64,000 nt of DNA from Burkholderiales bacterium (GCA_020851235.1 JADZDD010000009.1:1-64000), one strand, 5' to 3'; positions 1 through 9,250 are shown, numbered from the stretch's first letter. Notes: generated from the letters alone by a model not told the origin. Numbers and translations are program-made.

Positions 1-2
1 CG

Positions 3-167
3 ATGAAAAAATACATGTGCCTCGTCTGCGGCTGGATCTACGATGAGGCGACCGGCGCGCCGGAGGACGGCATCCCGCCCGGTTCCCGCTGGGAGGACGT
101 TCCGCCCAACTGGACCTGTCCGGAGTGCGGCGCGCGCAAGGAAGAATTCGAGCTGATCGACGAATGA
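3..167 (+). CDS. rubredoxin
   Basis: A 54-residue one-iron electron carrier. The four Fe ligands are visible as CxxC pairs at Cys6/Cys9 (CLVCG) and Cys39/Cys42 (CPECG), with the aromatic residues usual for rubredoxin (Tyr4, Trp11, Tyr13, Trp30, Trp37). The length matches the family (about 53-56 residues). It has no signal peptide, so it is cytoplasmic. The stop codon overlaps the start of the glyoxalase gene (ATGA), so the two are probably co-translated. Upstream context lies outside the window. The electron donor and acceptor cannot be told from the sequence. Confidence 0.95.
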   Translation: MKKYMCLVCGWIYDEATGAPEDGIPPGSRWEDVPPNWTCPECGARKEEFELIDE

Positions 168-559
168 AGATCCTGCACACGATGCTGCGCGTGGGCGATC
201 TCGATCGCGCCATCGCGTTCTACTCCGGTGCGCTCGGGATGCGACTGCACCGCAGGACCGACCGGCCCGAGCAGAAGTACACGCTCGCCTTCATGGGCTA
301 CGGCGATCCGGCAGACGCCGAGATCGAGCTCACGTACAACTATGGGGTCGACCGCTACGACCTCGGCACGGGATACGGCCACGTCGCGCTGGGCGTGCCT
401 GACGTTGCAGCCGTGTGCGACGCCGTGCGCGAACGCGCGCCGGTCCTGGGCGGCAAGGTCACGCGCGAACCCGGTCCCGTCAAGGGCGGCACGAGCGTGA
501 TCGCATTCATCGAGGATCCGGACGGCTACAAGATCGAGTTGATCGAGCACGGCACCTGA
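164..559 (+). CDS. gloA: lactoylglutathione lyase (glyoxalase I)
   Basis: This 131-residue vicinal-oxygen-chelate enzyme isomerises the methylglyoxal-glutathione hemithioacetal to S-lactoylglutathione. The four metal ligands of the short Ni-type class fall at the expected places: His5 (KILHTML), Glu55 (IELTYN), His73 (GYGHVAL) and Glu125 (YKIELIE). The length is that of E. coli-type GlxI (about 135). The start used is the ATG at 164 that overlaps the rubredoxin stop. An in-frame extension back to 125 would read through rubredoxin coding sequence and begins with Arg-rich non-homologous residues, so it was rejected. Confidence 0.95.
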   Translation: MKILHTMLRVGDLDRAIAFYSGALGMRLHRRTDRPEQKYTLAFMGYGDPADAEIELTYNYGVDRYDLGTGYGHVALGVPDVAAVCDAVRERAPVLGGKVTREPGPVKGGTSVIAFIEDPDGYKIELIEHGT

Positions 560-586
560 CGCGTCGGGTGCCACGCGAGCGGCGCC

Positions 587-2395
587 TCACCGCGCCGCCA
601 CATCCTCGAGCATGCGCTCGAAGGCGCGCGTGAAGCCGTCGGTATCGAAGAGCGGCAGACGCGTCCGGCCCCGGACGAGGTGATCGTGCAGATGCGCAAG
701 CCGCTCGCGGTCGCCCGCGAGATTGGCGAGCAATGCCGTGTAGCCCGCAAGCGAGTCGGTCACGAGTTCGTCGAGCCCGGTGGCATGCAGGAGGCTTGCG
801 CCCACGCGCCCCGCGAACGTCGTTCCGCGCAGCGTGAGCATCGGCACACCGCAGAAGAGCGCGTCGCTGCCGGTGGTGTGCGATCCGTAAGGCAGCACGT
901 CGAGCGCGAGGTCGGCGCACTGCAGACGCGCAAGGTGCGCGGCCTGTCGCACCGGCGGTGCAAACACCAGCCGGTCGGTGGCGACGCCCGCCCGCGTCGC
1001 CGCGGCGACGAGGTGGCGGCGGGTGAGCTCGTGCGGCACGGTCAGCCACAGGAGCGCCGACGGCACCTCGCGCAGGACCGCGAACCACGCCATCACGAAT
1101 GGCTCGGTGAGCTTGTACGGCTGGTTGAACGAGGCGAGCACGACGGCATCGTCGGGAAGACCGACGTCGCCGCGACGCGCGGGGGCCGGCAGCGCGCGGC
1201 GCGCGTCGTTGACCTGGTAGCACAGCGGCAGGCGCAGCACGCGCTCGGCGAACTCGCGGTCGCAATCCTGCGGCGCCACCACCGCGTCGGCGACGATGGC
1301 ATCGATCGCGCCTGGATAGCCCAGCGTCCCCGGAAAGCCCAGGTAGTGGATCTGCACGGCCGCGGGGCGCCGGGCGAGGATCGGCAGGCGTGCCCCGTGC
1401 GTGTGCCCCTTGAGGTCGACCAGGACGTCGATGCCGTCGCCGACGATCGCCGCGGCGGCGGTGGCGTCGTCCACGTCGCGAACGTCGCGCCAGTGCTCGA
1501 ACGCACGGCGCAGTCGCGCCCGCATCGGGCTGCCATCGTCGCGGTCGCTCGCGTAGGCGAAGACCTCGAAGCGCGTGCGATCGTGTCGCTCGAACAGGCC
1601 CGCGGCAAGATGCGCCGTGGCGTGATCGTGGAAGTCCGACGAGAGGTACCCCACACGCAGTCGCGTGCCGCGGCCGCGCACGACCGCGGGCGCGGCGGCC
1701 GGCATCGCCGCCGGCAGCGCGCGACGCACGTAGCCCTCGATGCCGGCACGCTGCTCTCCGGCATCGTCGAGCAGGGCCACTGCGGCCATGGGCTCGCAGG
1801 CAAAGTCCTCACCGGCGGCCACCGCGCGCAGCGCCACCCCTGCCGCACGCGCCTCGTCGAAGGCGCAGGCGTGGCGCGCCGCAAGTGCGCGCGCCGCCTC
1901 GATGGCGGCCGTCCCGGGCGCGAGTGCGCACGCCCGACCGAATGCGGCGAGTGCCGCCGCAAGCGGATCGAACGCGGCCGTCGGCGCCGTCCCGGCGTGC
2001 GCCCGATCGATGCGTGCCTGCGCCGCCTCCATGCAGGCATTGCCGAGGGCGAACCACGCACCCGCCGCGTCGGGGGCGAGGCGAACGACGTGGTCGCGGG
2101 CGATCATCGCGGCATCGAATGCGCCGCGGGACCGCAACGCGTCGGCGAGCGTCGCGAAAGCCTGCGCCAGCGCCGGGCGCAGCGACGCATCGGCGGATTC
2201 GGCGAGCACGGACAAGTGCAACGCGGCAACGTGAACGTCGCCCAGACTCAAGGCGACCTGCGCGCTGCCGAAGACGGCGGCCGGATGACGAGGATCGACG
2301 CCGAGCGCCTCGTCGTAGAGCTGGCGCGCGCGCGCGAGGTCACCGGCTTGGCCCGCGGCGGCGGCCTCACTGAGGATCGCGGCGAGATCAGGCAT
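587..2395 (-). CDS. O-GlcNAc transferase-like protein (TPR-containing, GT41 family)
   Basis: 602 residues. Residues 1-240 are Ala-rich helical repeats resembling degenerate TPRs (for example GDLARARQLYDEAL near 18-31). The catalytic part starts near 245 and carries GT41/SPINDLY hallmarks: GYLSSDFHDHATAH (249-262, with His258 and His262), a GFPGT-type segment near 353, FNQPYK (423-428, Lys428 in the UDP-contact position of OGT) and GSHTTGSDAL around His506. Bacterial members glycosylate proteins such as adhesins, pilins or flagellins, but the substrate here is unknown. It stands alone, convergent with gloA and about 120 nt downstream of the SCO1 gene. Family assignment is firm; the protein target is not known. 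Confidence 0.85.
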   Translation of the reverse strand: MPDLAAILSEAAAAGQAGDLARARQLYDEALGVDPRHPAAVFGSAQVALSLGDVHVAALHLSVLAESADASLRPALAQAFATLADALRSRGAFDAAMIARDHVVRLAPDAAGAWFALGNACMEAAQARIDRAHAGTAPTAAFDPLAAALAAFGRACALAPGTAAIEAARALAARHACAFDEARAAGVALRAVAAGEDFACEPMAAVALLDDAGEQRAGIEGYVRRALPAAMPAAAPAVVRGRGTRLRVGYLSSDFHDHATAHLAAGLFERHDRTRFEVFAYASDRDDGSPMRARLRRAFEHWRDVRDVDDATAAAAIVGDGIDVLVDLKGHTHGARLPILARRPAAVQIHYLGFPGTLGYPGAIDAIVADAVVAPQDCDREFAERVLRLPLCYQVNDARRALPAPARRGDVGLPDDAVVLASFNQPYKLTEPFVMAWFAVLREVPSALLWLTVPHELTRRHLVAAATRAGVATDRLVFAPPVRQAAHLARLQCADLALDVLPYGSHTTGSDALFCGVPMLTLRGTTFAGRVGASLLHATGLDELVTDSLAGYTALLANLAGDRERLAHLHDHLVRGRTRLPLFDTDGFTRAFERMLEDVAAR

Positions 2396-2515
2396 GGAGC
2401 GGTGCAGGCATCGACGCCGGAATGGGAGCCACGACGCGGGTCCGGCCGGGTGACGACGTCAGCGACGGGGGCCGTCGCTGGCGCTGCAGCGCGCTCGCCG
2501 CGGCACGGTGACGCT

Positions 2516-3127
2516 TCAGCCCGCCGGCGCCGCGCGCAGGAGTTCGCGCAGGTCGTGGACGAAGACCTCGGGACCCTGGCCGTGGCTCGCGTACAGGCGC
2601 AGCCGACCTTGCGGATCGAAGATGTATACGCCGGCGGAGTGATCCATCGTGTAGCTGCCGGGCGTCGATCCGGGCTGCTTCTGGTAGAGGATCTTGAATT
2701 CCTTCGCCACGCGCTCGGTGGCGGCGGCATCCCCGTACAGACCGAGAAAGCGCCGGTCGAACGCGGGCACGTAGTGCGCGAGGAGCTCTTGCGTGTCGCG
2801 CTCGGGATCGATCGTCACGAACAGCACCTGGACGCGATCGGCGTCCGGGCCGAGCTCGCGCATCGCTTCGGCCAGCGTCGCGAGCGTCGTCGGACACACG
2901 TCCGGGCACTGCGTGTAGCCAAAGAAGATCAGGACCGCCTTGCCGCGAAAATCGGCGAGCGTGCGCGCCTTGCCAGTGTGGTCGGTGAGCGCGAAATCAC
3001 GGCCGAAGTCGACGCCGGTCACGTCCGACGCCTTGAAGCTCGGCCCCTCGCGCGAGCACGCCGCCAACGCCACCGCGCAGGCAACCATCGCAGCCACGAA
3101 AGCCCGTCGGGCGGACGGCGCGATCAC
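2516..3127 (-). CDS. SCO1/SenC-type copper chaperone for cytochrome oxidase
   Basis: A 203-residue lipoprotein-like thioredoxin-fold protein that delivers copper to (or reduces) the CuA site of CoxB. Hydrophobic residues 9-23 end in a lipobox-like LAAC24. The Cu ligands are Cys74 and Cys78 (CPDVC) and His163 (DHS). I chose the GTG at 3127, 10 nt past the ctaB stop. The open frame continues upstream inside ctaB but without Sco-like sequence. It is the last gene of the SURF1-Sco-like-ctaB-SCO1 block, which fits an assembly-factor role at the outer face of the inner membrane. Confidence 0.92.
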   Translation of the reverse strand: MIAPSARRAFVAAMVACAVALAACSREGPSFKASDVTGVDFGRDFALTDHTGKARTLADFRGKAVLIFFGYTQCPDVCPTTLATLAEAMRELGPDADRVQVLFVTIDPERDTQELLAHYVPAFDRRFLGLYGDAAATERVAKEFKILYQKQPGSTPGSYTMDHSAGVYIFDPQGRLRLYASHGQGPEVFVHDLRELLRAAPAG

Positions 3128-3137
3128 GCCCTGCGCC

Positions 3138-4019
3138 TCACGGCCAGTAGTGGTCGACGAGCAGCGCCGAGAAGAGCGCCGCGAGATAGACGATCGAATA
3201 ACGGAACGTGGCCCGCGCCAGCGCGTCGGAGTAGCGAACGTAGAGCTGCACGGCGTAGGCGAGGAAGACACCGCCCAGGACCACCGCCGCAACGAGATAG
3301 ATGAAGCCGCTCATGCGGATCGCGAAGGGCAGCAACGACACGCCGATCAGCACGAGCGTGTAGAGGACGATCATGAGGCGCGTGTACTGGCTCCCGTGCG
3401 TGACCGGCAGCATCGGCAGGCCGGCCTTCATGTAGTCGCGGGTGCGGTACAGCGCGAGGGCCCAGAAGTGCGGTGGCGTCCACGCGAAGATGATGAGGAA
3501 GAGCAGGAGCGGCTCGGGGCCGACGTCGTTGGTGATCGCCGCCCACCCGAGCACCGGCGGCATCGCGCCCGAAGCGCCTCCGATCACGATGTTCTGCGGC
3601 GTCGCGGGCTTGAGCAGCACCGTGTAGACGATCGCGTAGCCCACGAACGTCGCGAGCGTCAGCCACATCGTCAGCGGATTGACGAAGCGATACAGGAGCC
3701 ACAGGCCGGCACCACCGACGACGGTCGTGAATGCGAGGGCCGCAGCGGTGGTGAGCTCCCCCTGCGGCAGCGGCCGCCAGCTCGTGCGCTGCATCACCGC
3801 GTCGATCTTCTGCTCGACGAGGCAGTTGACCGCGGCCGCCGCGCCGGCGACGAGCCAGATGCCCACGGTCGCGGCCATGACCACGTCGGCGGGTGGCAGT
3901 CCGGGCGTGGCGAGGAACATCCCGATGATCGCGCAGAAGACGATGAGCGAGACGACCCGCGGCTTGGTGAGCGCGAGGTACTGGCGGAAGCGATGCTCGG
4001 CGAGCGTAAGAGCGGTCAT
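3138..4019 (-). CDS. ctaB: protoheme IX farnesyltransferase (heme O synthase)
   Basis: A 293-residue UbiA-superfamily membrane prenyltransferase that attaches farnesyl to heme b, giving heme O, the precursor of heme A. It has the family signature in the first loop ([15 protein letters not shown], near residues 66-80, followed by RPLP), the typical N-terminal YLALTKPR and about nine hydrophobic spans. It lies between two Sco-type genes in the oxidase assembly block. The start ATG at 4019 is followed directly by family-like sequence. Symbol cyoE/ctaB; ctaB is used because the neighbours encode an aa3 oxidase. Confidence 0.96.
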   Translation of the reverse strand: MTALTLAEHRFRQYLALTKPRVVSLIVFCAIIGMFLATPGLPPADVVMAATVGIWLVAGAAAAVNCLVEQKIDAVMQRTSWRPLPQGELTTAAALAFTTVVGGAGLWLLYRFVNPLTMWLTLATFVGYAIVYTVLLKPATPQNIVIGGASGAMPPVLGWAAITNDVGPEPLLLFLIIFAWTPPHFWALALYRTRDYMKAGLPMLPVTHGSQYTRLMIVLYTLVLIGVSLLPFAIRMSGFIYLVAAVVLGGVFLAYAVQLYVRYSDALARATFRYSIVYLAALFSALLVDHYWP

Positions 4020-4195
4020 GGTCGGGACGATCGCGCGCAGACGAAGAGCGCGGCTTGACGTGCGTGGCGGACGGTGCGCCGCGCGCTCGATCCGGCGACG
4101 GCGCGGCGCGTGCGTGATTCTACACCGGCCGCCGCGCGACCCGACCCACCGCGCCCGTGCGTCGCCGCGGCGCGTCGGGCCGGGGACCTCGCGCC

Positions 4196-4792
4196 TCAGC
4201 CGATCCGTGACGCGCGCAACAAGCGGGCGACGTCACCGGCCATCGCCTTGATGTCGGGGTCGCGCGGATACGCGAGGACGAGATTGCCGAGCGGGTCGAT
4301 GAGATAGATCCGGTGGGGGCCCGCGGGAAAGCCGTCGAGGCCGTCCGTACCGGTGACAGCGACGAGGTCGGGGTGCAGGGCCAGGATCGTCGGTGCCGGG
4401 GTCCCCTGCGTCACCAGCCAGACACGGGTGACGCGCTCCATCTCGCGGCCCTGGATCGTTCGCGCCTGTCGGGTCGCGTACAGCGCCCGCTCGCACGCCG
4501 CATCGCACGCACCGGCAGCCGCGACGACGAAGATCCACTTGCCGCGCAACTGCGCGAGCGCGAACGGGACGCCGGCGTGCATGCCCTGCAGTTCCGGTGC
4601 GGGTGCGGTGCGCAGCAGCTCGCCGTAGTTGGCGCGCTTGTCGCGCGAGAAGAGGTAGTACGCCGAGTACGACGCAAGCACCGGCGCGATCGAGACGAGC
4701 GCGATGAGGATGAGCGTGCGCCGGTTGCGACGCGTCATGCCAGGCGACGGCGCGGCTCGCCGCGTGTCGGAATCGGGGTCGGCTGCGCTCAT
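4196..4792 (-). CDS. membrane-anchored Sco-like thioredoxin-fold protein of the oxidase locus
   Basis: 198 residues with one membrane anchor (about 27-48) and the rest predicted periplasmic. It is usually annotated only as a transmembrane or hypothetical protein in betaproteobacterial cox clusters. I see a CX3C pair, Cys96 and Cys100 (GACDAAC), followed 60 residues later by [13 protein letters not shown] with His160. The true SCO1 next door has CPDVC and DHSAGVYIFDPQG, so a copper-binding Sco-like role is a reasonable inference. The start ATG at 4792 overlaps the SURF1 stop by 4 nt (ATGA). The approximately 175 nt between its neighbour ctaB and this gene's stop hold no obvious gene. Confidence 0.75.
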   Translation of the reverse strand: MSAADPDSDTRRAAPSPGMTRRNRRTLILIALVSIAPVLASYSAYYLFSRDKRANYGELLRTAPAPELQGMHAGVPFALAQLRGKWIFVVAAAGACDAACERALYATRQARTIQGREMERVTRVWLVTQGTPAPTILALHPDLVAVTGTDGLDGFPAGPHRIYLIDPLGNLVLAYPRDPDIKAMAGDVARLLRASRIG

Positions 4793-5520
4793 CGCCGTCT
4801 TCGAAACGTGAACCATGCCCAAAGCCCTCCTGCCAGGGCGGCAAAGATGAACCATTGCACCATGTACATGCGGTGCGTGTTGATGCCGAAATCGGGCGGT
4901 GGGCGATCGCGGGCGAGCTCGTCGCCCGGGCCGACCGGGATGGTCTGCTCGACGATCACCGGCACAAGCGCGATGCCGAACGCACGCTCGGCACGGGTGA
5001 GGTCGAGGTTCTGCCAGACCGGTCCCGCGCCGGAGTCGGGGGCGAGCTCGAAGTACGACGCCGGCGGCAGATTGATGCGCCCGGTGAGCGTCACGATGCC
5101 CCCGGGTGGCGGCACCTGCGGCAGTTCCGCACGGGAGCGCCCGGCGGGCACCCAGCCGCGATCGACGAGCACGACGCGCCGGTCGGCCATGACCAGCGGC
5201 GCCACCACGAGGAAGCCCGCCCGTCCCGCGCGCACCTTGTTGTCGATGAGGATCTGGTGTGCGGCATCGAAGGTTCCCGTGACCGTCACCGGACGAAAGC
5301 GCCACGCGGCCCAATCGGCCGTGGGCGGCAGCGCGACGGCCGGCTGCGCCGCGACGGCGTCGAACGCCGCGCGCAGCGCCATCTTCTGCGCCATGCGGTC
5401 GCGCTGCCAGACGCCGGCCGTGACGCAGAGGGCAACGACCACGATCGTGGCGAGTGTCGGCACCGGCGCAACGCGGCGCGGGCGCGTCGAGGCCGTGGCG
5501 GATCCAGCGGAGGTCGTCAT
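4789..5520 (-). CDS. SURF1 family cytochrome oxidase biogenesis protein
   Basis: 243 residues with the SURF1 topology: one membrane span near the N-terminus (about 21-38), a large periplasmic domain and a C-terminal span (about 220-238) ending in RRRR. Recognisable segments are QRDRMAQK after the first span, the VLVDRGWVP motif near 135 and LTGRINLP. SURF1 helps insert heme A into subunit I. It heads the assembly block SURF1-Sco-like-ctaB-SCO1 and is divergent from the DUF2909 gene, with only 45 nt between the two starts. Confidence 0.92.
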   Translation of the reverse strand: MTTSAGSATASTRPRRVAPVPTLATIVVVALCVTAGVWQRDRMAQKMALRAAFDAVAAQPAVALPPTADWAAWRFRPVTVTGTFDAAHQILIDNKVRAGRAGFLVVAPLVMADRRVVLVDRGWVPAGRSRAELPQVPPPGGIVTLTGRINLPPASYFELAPDSGAGPVWQNLDLTRAERAFGIALVPVIVEQTIPVGPGDELARDRPPPDFGINTHRMYMVQWFIFAALAGGLWAWFTFRRRR

Positions 5521-5565
5521 GCCTTAGCGCCTGTCGCGCGGCGACTTCTTTACACTGGCGATCCC

Positions 5566-5766
5566 ATGAAGGTCATCGTCGTCGCCATCCTCATCGCGAT
5601 CGTCGTCGCGCTCTTCTCCGCGCTCGTGTTCCTCTATCGCGATCGCGGTCACGGCAAGCGCGTCGTGTGGCTGCTCACGATCCGCGTCGCCCTGTCGATC
5701 ACCCTGGTGACGTTCCTCGTCGTCTCGTACTACGCCGGCTGGATCGGACCTCGCGGCATCCGCTAG
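5566..5766 (+). CDS. DUF2909 family small twin-transmembrane protein
   Basis: 66 residues with two hydrophobic helices (about 2-24 and 36-60) joined by the basic loop YRDRGHGKR, matching the DUF2909 family found next to cox genes in betaproteobacteria. Its function is not known. It is transcribed against both flanking oxidase blocks: divergent from SURF1 and convergent with coxC. A TACACT box at 5551-5556 could serve as -10, with no convincing -35. The short length and strong hydrophobicity suggest an integral membrane accessory factor. Confidence 0.75.
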   Translation: MKVIVVAILIAIVVALFSALVFLYRDRGHGKRVVWLLTIRVALSITLVTFLVVSYYAGWIGPRGIR

Positions 5767-5888
5767 GACGCGAACGATCGTCATCGCAGGCATCGCCCGC
5801 GGCACGCCGCCGTCGCGCGCGACCGCACCCCGCGATGGTGATCGTCGTCCGCCGCGCCACGCCCTGCCGTGGCGACCCTGGAGGGCGC

Positions 5889-5906
5889 CGCCTGCGCGAG
5901 CAGGCG
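5889..5906 (-). terminator. hairpin directly after coxC
   Basis: A 7-bp perfect stem (5889-5895 with 5900-5906) closes a 4-nt loop and abuts the coxC stop codon at 5907. No U-run follows on the minus strand, so it may be a 3' end stabiliser rather than an intrinsic terminator. The rest of the 140-nt convergent gap between the DUF2909 gene and coxC shows nothing else. Confidence 0.35.
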
Positions 5907-6770
5907 CTAGACCATCCAGTACACGAGCACGAAGAGCAGCAGCCAGACCACGTCGACGAAGTGCCAATACCACGCGGCGGCCTCGAACGCGAAATGATGG
6001 TCGGCGTCGAAGTGACCCTTGAACACCCGGAACAGCATCACGGTCAGCATCGTCGCGCCGACGAACACGTGAAAGCCGTGGAATCCGGTCAGCATGTAGA
6101 AGGTGGACCCGTACACGCCGGTCGTCATCTTGAGGTTGTACGCGTGATACAGGTGCATGTACTCGTACGCCTGGAAGCCCAGGAACGTGAAGCCGAGCAC
6201 GATGGTGAGGAAGAGCCACAGCTTGAGCGCCTGGCGCCGGCCGGCCTTGAGCGCGTGGTGGGCGATGGTGAGCGTGACGCCCGACGAGAGCAGCAGCAGC
6301 GTGTTGATGAGAGGAATGCCGATCGCGCTGATCGGCGTGAACGGCGCGGTGAGGTACGGCCCCTCGGTCGGCCATTGCGCCGCGTAGTTCGGCCAGATTC
6401 CGTTGCCGACGATGTCGCCCAGATCGGGCACCGAGATGTTGCGCACGTAGAAGAGCGCGCCGAAAAACGCCGCGAAGAACATCACCTCGGAGTAGATGAA
6501 CCAGCTCATGCTCCAGCGGAACGAGGTGTCGACGCGCTTGCTGTAAAGGCGCCCCTCCGACTCGCCGATCACCGCACCGAACCACCCGAAGAACATGACG
6601 AGAAGGAAGGCGAAACCGATCGCGACCATCCACGGCCCGGCCGGGTACTGGTTGAACCAGAAGGCGGCGCCGGAGCCCATGAGCAGCAAGGCGACGGAGC
6701 CGGTGATCGGCCAGTGCGACGGCTGCGGAACGTAGTAGCTCGGGGTGGCGCCCGGGGCGGCTGCGCTCAT
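5907..6770 (-). CDS. coxC: cytochrome c oxidase subunit III
   Basis: 287 residues with seven hydrophobic helices, the heme-copper oxidase subunit III fold. The N-terminal YYVPQPSHWPITGS is typical of proteobacterial aa3 oxidases. Other segments seen are SEVMFFAAFFGALFY (with the conserved Glu in the second-third helix region), GFHGFHVFVG and the C-terminal AAAWYWHFVDVVWLLLF. Its start codon overlaps the ctaG stop by 4 nt. It is the last gene of the DUF2244-coxB-coxA-74 aa-ctaG-coxC transcription unit. Confidence 0.97.
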   Translation of the reverse strand: MSAAAPGATPSYYVPQPSHWPITGSVALLLMGSGAAFWFNQYPAGPWMVAIGFAFLLVMFFGWFGAVIGESEGRLYSKRVDTSFRWSMSWFIYSEVMFFAAFFGALFYVRNISVPDLGDIVGNGIWPNYAAQWPTEGPYLTAPFTPISAIGIPLINTLLLLSSGVTLTIAHHALKAGRRQALKLWLFLTIVLGFTFLGFQAYEYMHLYHAYNLKMTTGVYGSTFYMLTGFHGFHVFVGATMLTVMLFRVFKGHFDADHHFAFEAAAWYWHFVDVVWLLLFVLVYWMV

Positions 6771-7372
6771 GAATCACTCCTCGTGGTGGTGCTGGGTTCG
6801 CGCGGCGTGGCCGCGCGCTGGTTGTCGTTGGCGCCACCCTCCACCTCGAAGAAGGTGTAGGACAGCGTGATGGTGCCAAGATCGGCAGGAACCTTGGGAT
6901 CGATGACGAAGACCACCGGCATCTTTCGCGTCTCGCCGGGCCTGAGCGTCTGCTTCGCGAAGCAGAAGCACTCGAGCTTGCGGAAGTACGGTGCGGCGTG
7001 CAACGGCCCGTAGCTCGGGATCGCCTGTCCGGTGATCGTGCGATCCGTCGTGTTGGTGACTTCGTAGACGACCTGGCGCAGTTCGCCCGGATGGATGTCG
7101 ACGAACGGCTCGAGCGACCGGAACGTCCAGGCGAGGTGACGAACGTTGGAATCGAGCTCCAGCCGGATCGTGCGGTCGGTCACCACCTGCGTGTTCGTCA
7201 CCGTGTCGGCGCGGTCGATGTTGCGCAGCCCGGTCACGCGGCAGATCTGCTCGTAGAACGGAACGAGCAGGAAGCCGAAGCCGAACATCCCGACCGCGAT
7301 GACCGCGAGTCGCTGCAGGAGGCGGCGATTCGCCGCACGCGTCTCCTCGCGGGGGTCGTGCGCGCCGCTCAC
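6767..7372 (-). CDS. ctaG: cytochrome c oxidase assembly protein CtaG (Cox11)
   Basis: 201 residues. One N-terminal anchor (about 21-39) is followed by an immunoglobulin-like periplasmic domain that delivers copper to the CuB site of subunit I. The Cu-binding CFCF motif is at 135-138, followed by the conserved Pro-Gly-Glu and MPVVFVIDP. I chose the GTG at 7372: it overlaps the upstream stop (GTGA) and has AGGGG about 6 nt upstream. A second in-frame GTG lies 15 nt earlier but would place that ribosome site inside the gene. Confidence 0.95.
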   Translation of the reverse strand: MSGAHDPREETRAANRRLLQRLAVIAVGMFGFGFLLVPFYEQICRVTGLRNIDRADTVTNTQVVTDRTIRLELDSNVRHLAWTFRSLEPFVDIHPGELRQVVYEVTNTTDRTITGQAIPSYGPLHAAPYFRKLECFCFAKQTLRPGETRKMPVVFVIDPKVPADLGTITLSYTFFEVEGGANDNQRAATPREPSTTTRSDS

Positions 7373-7593
7373 TTGCGCCCCTGCCACAGGTGACGGCCGA
7401 TACCCAGCCCCAGGAAGATGAAGGCGATGATCGCGAGCACCGTCATCCCGGTTTCGCCGTCACCCAGGTAGCGGGCGACCATGAAGCCGAAGAAGAACAC
7501 GAGCGCGATCGACGCCAGTGTGAGCGCCGTGACCACGTTGGCCCGGCGCTGCGCGTCGGTCTGCGCCGAGGGGCGCTGCGGAGAGGTCGCCAT
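7369..7593 (-). CDS. small two-helix membrane protein between coxA and ctaG
   Basis: 74 residues. A Gln/Arg-rich cytoplasmic N-terminus (1-18) is followed by two hydrophobic segments (about 20-42 and 48-66) and a basic tail. It starts 12 nt after the coxA stop and its own stop overlaps ctaG (GTGA), so it is translated as part of the oxidase operon. Betaproteobacteria often carry a small unassigned protein at this position. I infer a role in oxidase assembly or a minor subunit, but no motif proves it. Confidence 0.7.
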   Translation of the reverse strand: MATSPQRPSAQTDAQRRANVVTALTLASIALVFFFGFMVARYLGDGETGMTVLAIIAFIFLGLGIGRHLWQGRK

Positions 7594-7605
7594 CGCGCGA
7601 ACGGA

Positions 7606-9201
7606 TTACTTCACCACCGGCGGCGTCTCGAAGCTGTGATACGGCGCGGGCGACGGCAGCGTCCATTCCAGCGTGTGCGCGCCTTCCCACGGCTTGGCCG
7701 GCGCCTTGGCGCCGTCACCGCGGATGCACTTCATGACGACCCACACGAAGATGAGCTGCGACAGCCCGAAGCCAAAGGCACCGATCGACGCCACCATGTT
7801 CCAGTCGGTGAACTGCTGCGCGTAGTCGGGAATGCGGCGCGGCATCCCGGCGAGTCCCAGGAAGTGCATCGGGAAGAACGTGATGTTGAAGGTGATCATC
7901 GCGCACCAGAAGTGCCACTTCCCGAGCGTCTCGTCGTACATCGTGCCGGTCCACTTCGGCAGCCAGTAGTACGCGCCGGCGAAGAACGCGAAGAGCGACC
8001 CGGCGACCAGGACGTAGTGGAAGTGCGCGACGACGTAGTACGTGTCCTGGAGCTGGATATCCACCGGAACGATCGCGACCACGAGACCCGTGAAGCCGCC
8101 GATCGTGAAGAGGAAGATGAAGCCAACCGCGAAGAGCATCGGCGTCTCGAAGGTCATCGAGCCACGCCACATCGTCGCGAGCCAGTTGAACACCTTCACG
8201 CCCGTGGGAACCGCGATCAGCATCGTCACGTACATGAAGAAGAGCAGCCCGGCGGCCGGCAGCCCGACGGTGAACATGTGGTGCGCCCAGACGAGGCACG
8301 AGAGGATCGCGATCGACGCCACCGCGTAGACCATCGACGGGTAGCCGAAGAGCGGCTTGCGCGCGAAAGCGGGGATGATCTCCGAGATGATCCCGAACGA
8401 CGGCAGGATCATGATGTACACCTCGGGGTGCCCGAAGAACCAGAAGACGTGCTGGAAGAGCACGGGGTCGCCGCCACCCGCCGCGTTGAAGAACGTCGTG
8501 CCGAAGTGGCGATCGGTGAGCAGCATCGTGACCGCCCCGGCGAGCACCGGCATCACCATGATGAGCAGGTACGCGGTGATGAGCCAGGTCCAAACGAACA
8601 TCGGCATCTTCATGAGCGTCATGCCCGGCGCGCGCATGTTGAGGATGGTCGTGATGATGTTGATCGAGCCCATGATCGACGACGCGCCCATGATGTGGAC
8701 CGCGAAAATCGTCAGATCGAAGCCCATGCCGCCTTGCACGGACAGCGGCGGGTAGAGCGTCCAGCCGCCCGAGGCGGCGCCGCCCGGGACGAAGAACGAG
8801 CCGATCAGCATGATCGCGGCGGGAGGCAGGAGCCAGAAACTCCAGTTGTTCATCCGCGCGAACGCCATGTCGGGCGCGCCGATCATCATCGGGATCTGCC
8901 AGTTCGCGAACCCCACCGCGGCGGGCATGATCGCGCCGAAGATCATGATGAGACCGTGCAGCGTGGTCAGCGAATTGAAGAACTCGGGATTGACGACCTG
9001 CAGGCCCGGATGGAAGAGCTCGGTGCGGATGGTGAGCGCGAGCACGCCCCCGACGAAGAACATGAACAGCGAGAACAGGAGGTAGAGCGTTCCGATGTCC
9101 TTGTGATTGGTCGTCGTGATCCAGCGCATCAGCCCGGTCGGATGCGGGGCGTGGCCGGCGTGGCCGTCACCGTGGACGTGGTCGTGCGGAATGCTGCTCA
9201 T
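7606..9201 (-). CDS. coxA: cytochrome c oxidase subunit I (aa3 type)
   Basis: 531 residues and twelve helices; it holds heme a and the heme a3-CuB centre. Ligands can be placed: His82 and His395 (heme a), His393 (heme a3), His258, His307 and His308 (CuB), and Tyr262 in GHPEVY, the crosslinked Tyr of A1-type oxidases. The ATG at 9201 is preceded by AGGAG with 6-nt spacing. An open frame runs further upstream into coxB territory without homology. The His-rich N-terminal tail (residues 6-20) is cytoplasmic and unusual in composition but common in betaproteobacteria. Confidence 0.98.
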   Translation of the reverse strand: MSSIPHDHVHGDGHAGHAPHPTGLMRWITTTNHKDIGTLYLLFSLFMFFVGGVLALTIRTELFHPGLQVVNPEFFNSLTTLHGLIMIFGAIMPAAVGFANWQIPMMIGAPDMAFARMNNWSFWLLPPAAIMLIGSFFVPGGAASGGWTLYPPLSVQGGMGFDLTIFAVHIMGASSIMGSINIITTILNMRAPGMTLMKMPMFVWTWLITAYLLIMVMPVLAGAVTMLLTDRHFGTTFFNAAGGGDPVLFQHVFWFFGHPEVYIMILPSFGIISEIIPAFARKPLFGYPSMVYAVASIAILSCLVWAHHMFTVGLPAAGLLFFMYVTMLIAVPTGVKVFNWLATMWRGSMTFETPMLFAVGFIFLFTIGGFTGLVVAIVPVDIQLQDTYYVVAHFHYVLVAGSLFAFFAGAYYWLPKWTGTMYDETLGKWHFWCAMITFNITFFPMHFLGLAGMPRRIPDYAQQFTDWNMVASIGAFGFGLSQLIFVWVVMKCIRGDGAKAPAKPWEGAHTLEWTLPSPAPYHSFETPPVVK

Positions 9202-9250
9202 GCGTGACTCCTGCTCCTGATTGGACGACGGACGGAACGATCCGCCTGCG

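Noticed and set aside
680-3304. Very long plus-strand open frame across the GT41 and SCO1 genes
   Set aside because: It is the antisense shadow of minus-strand genes with clear family motifs; its translation is Arg-rich without domain-like sequence.
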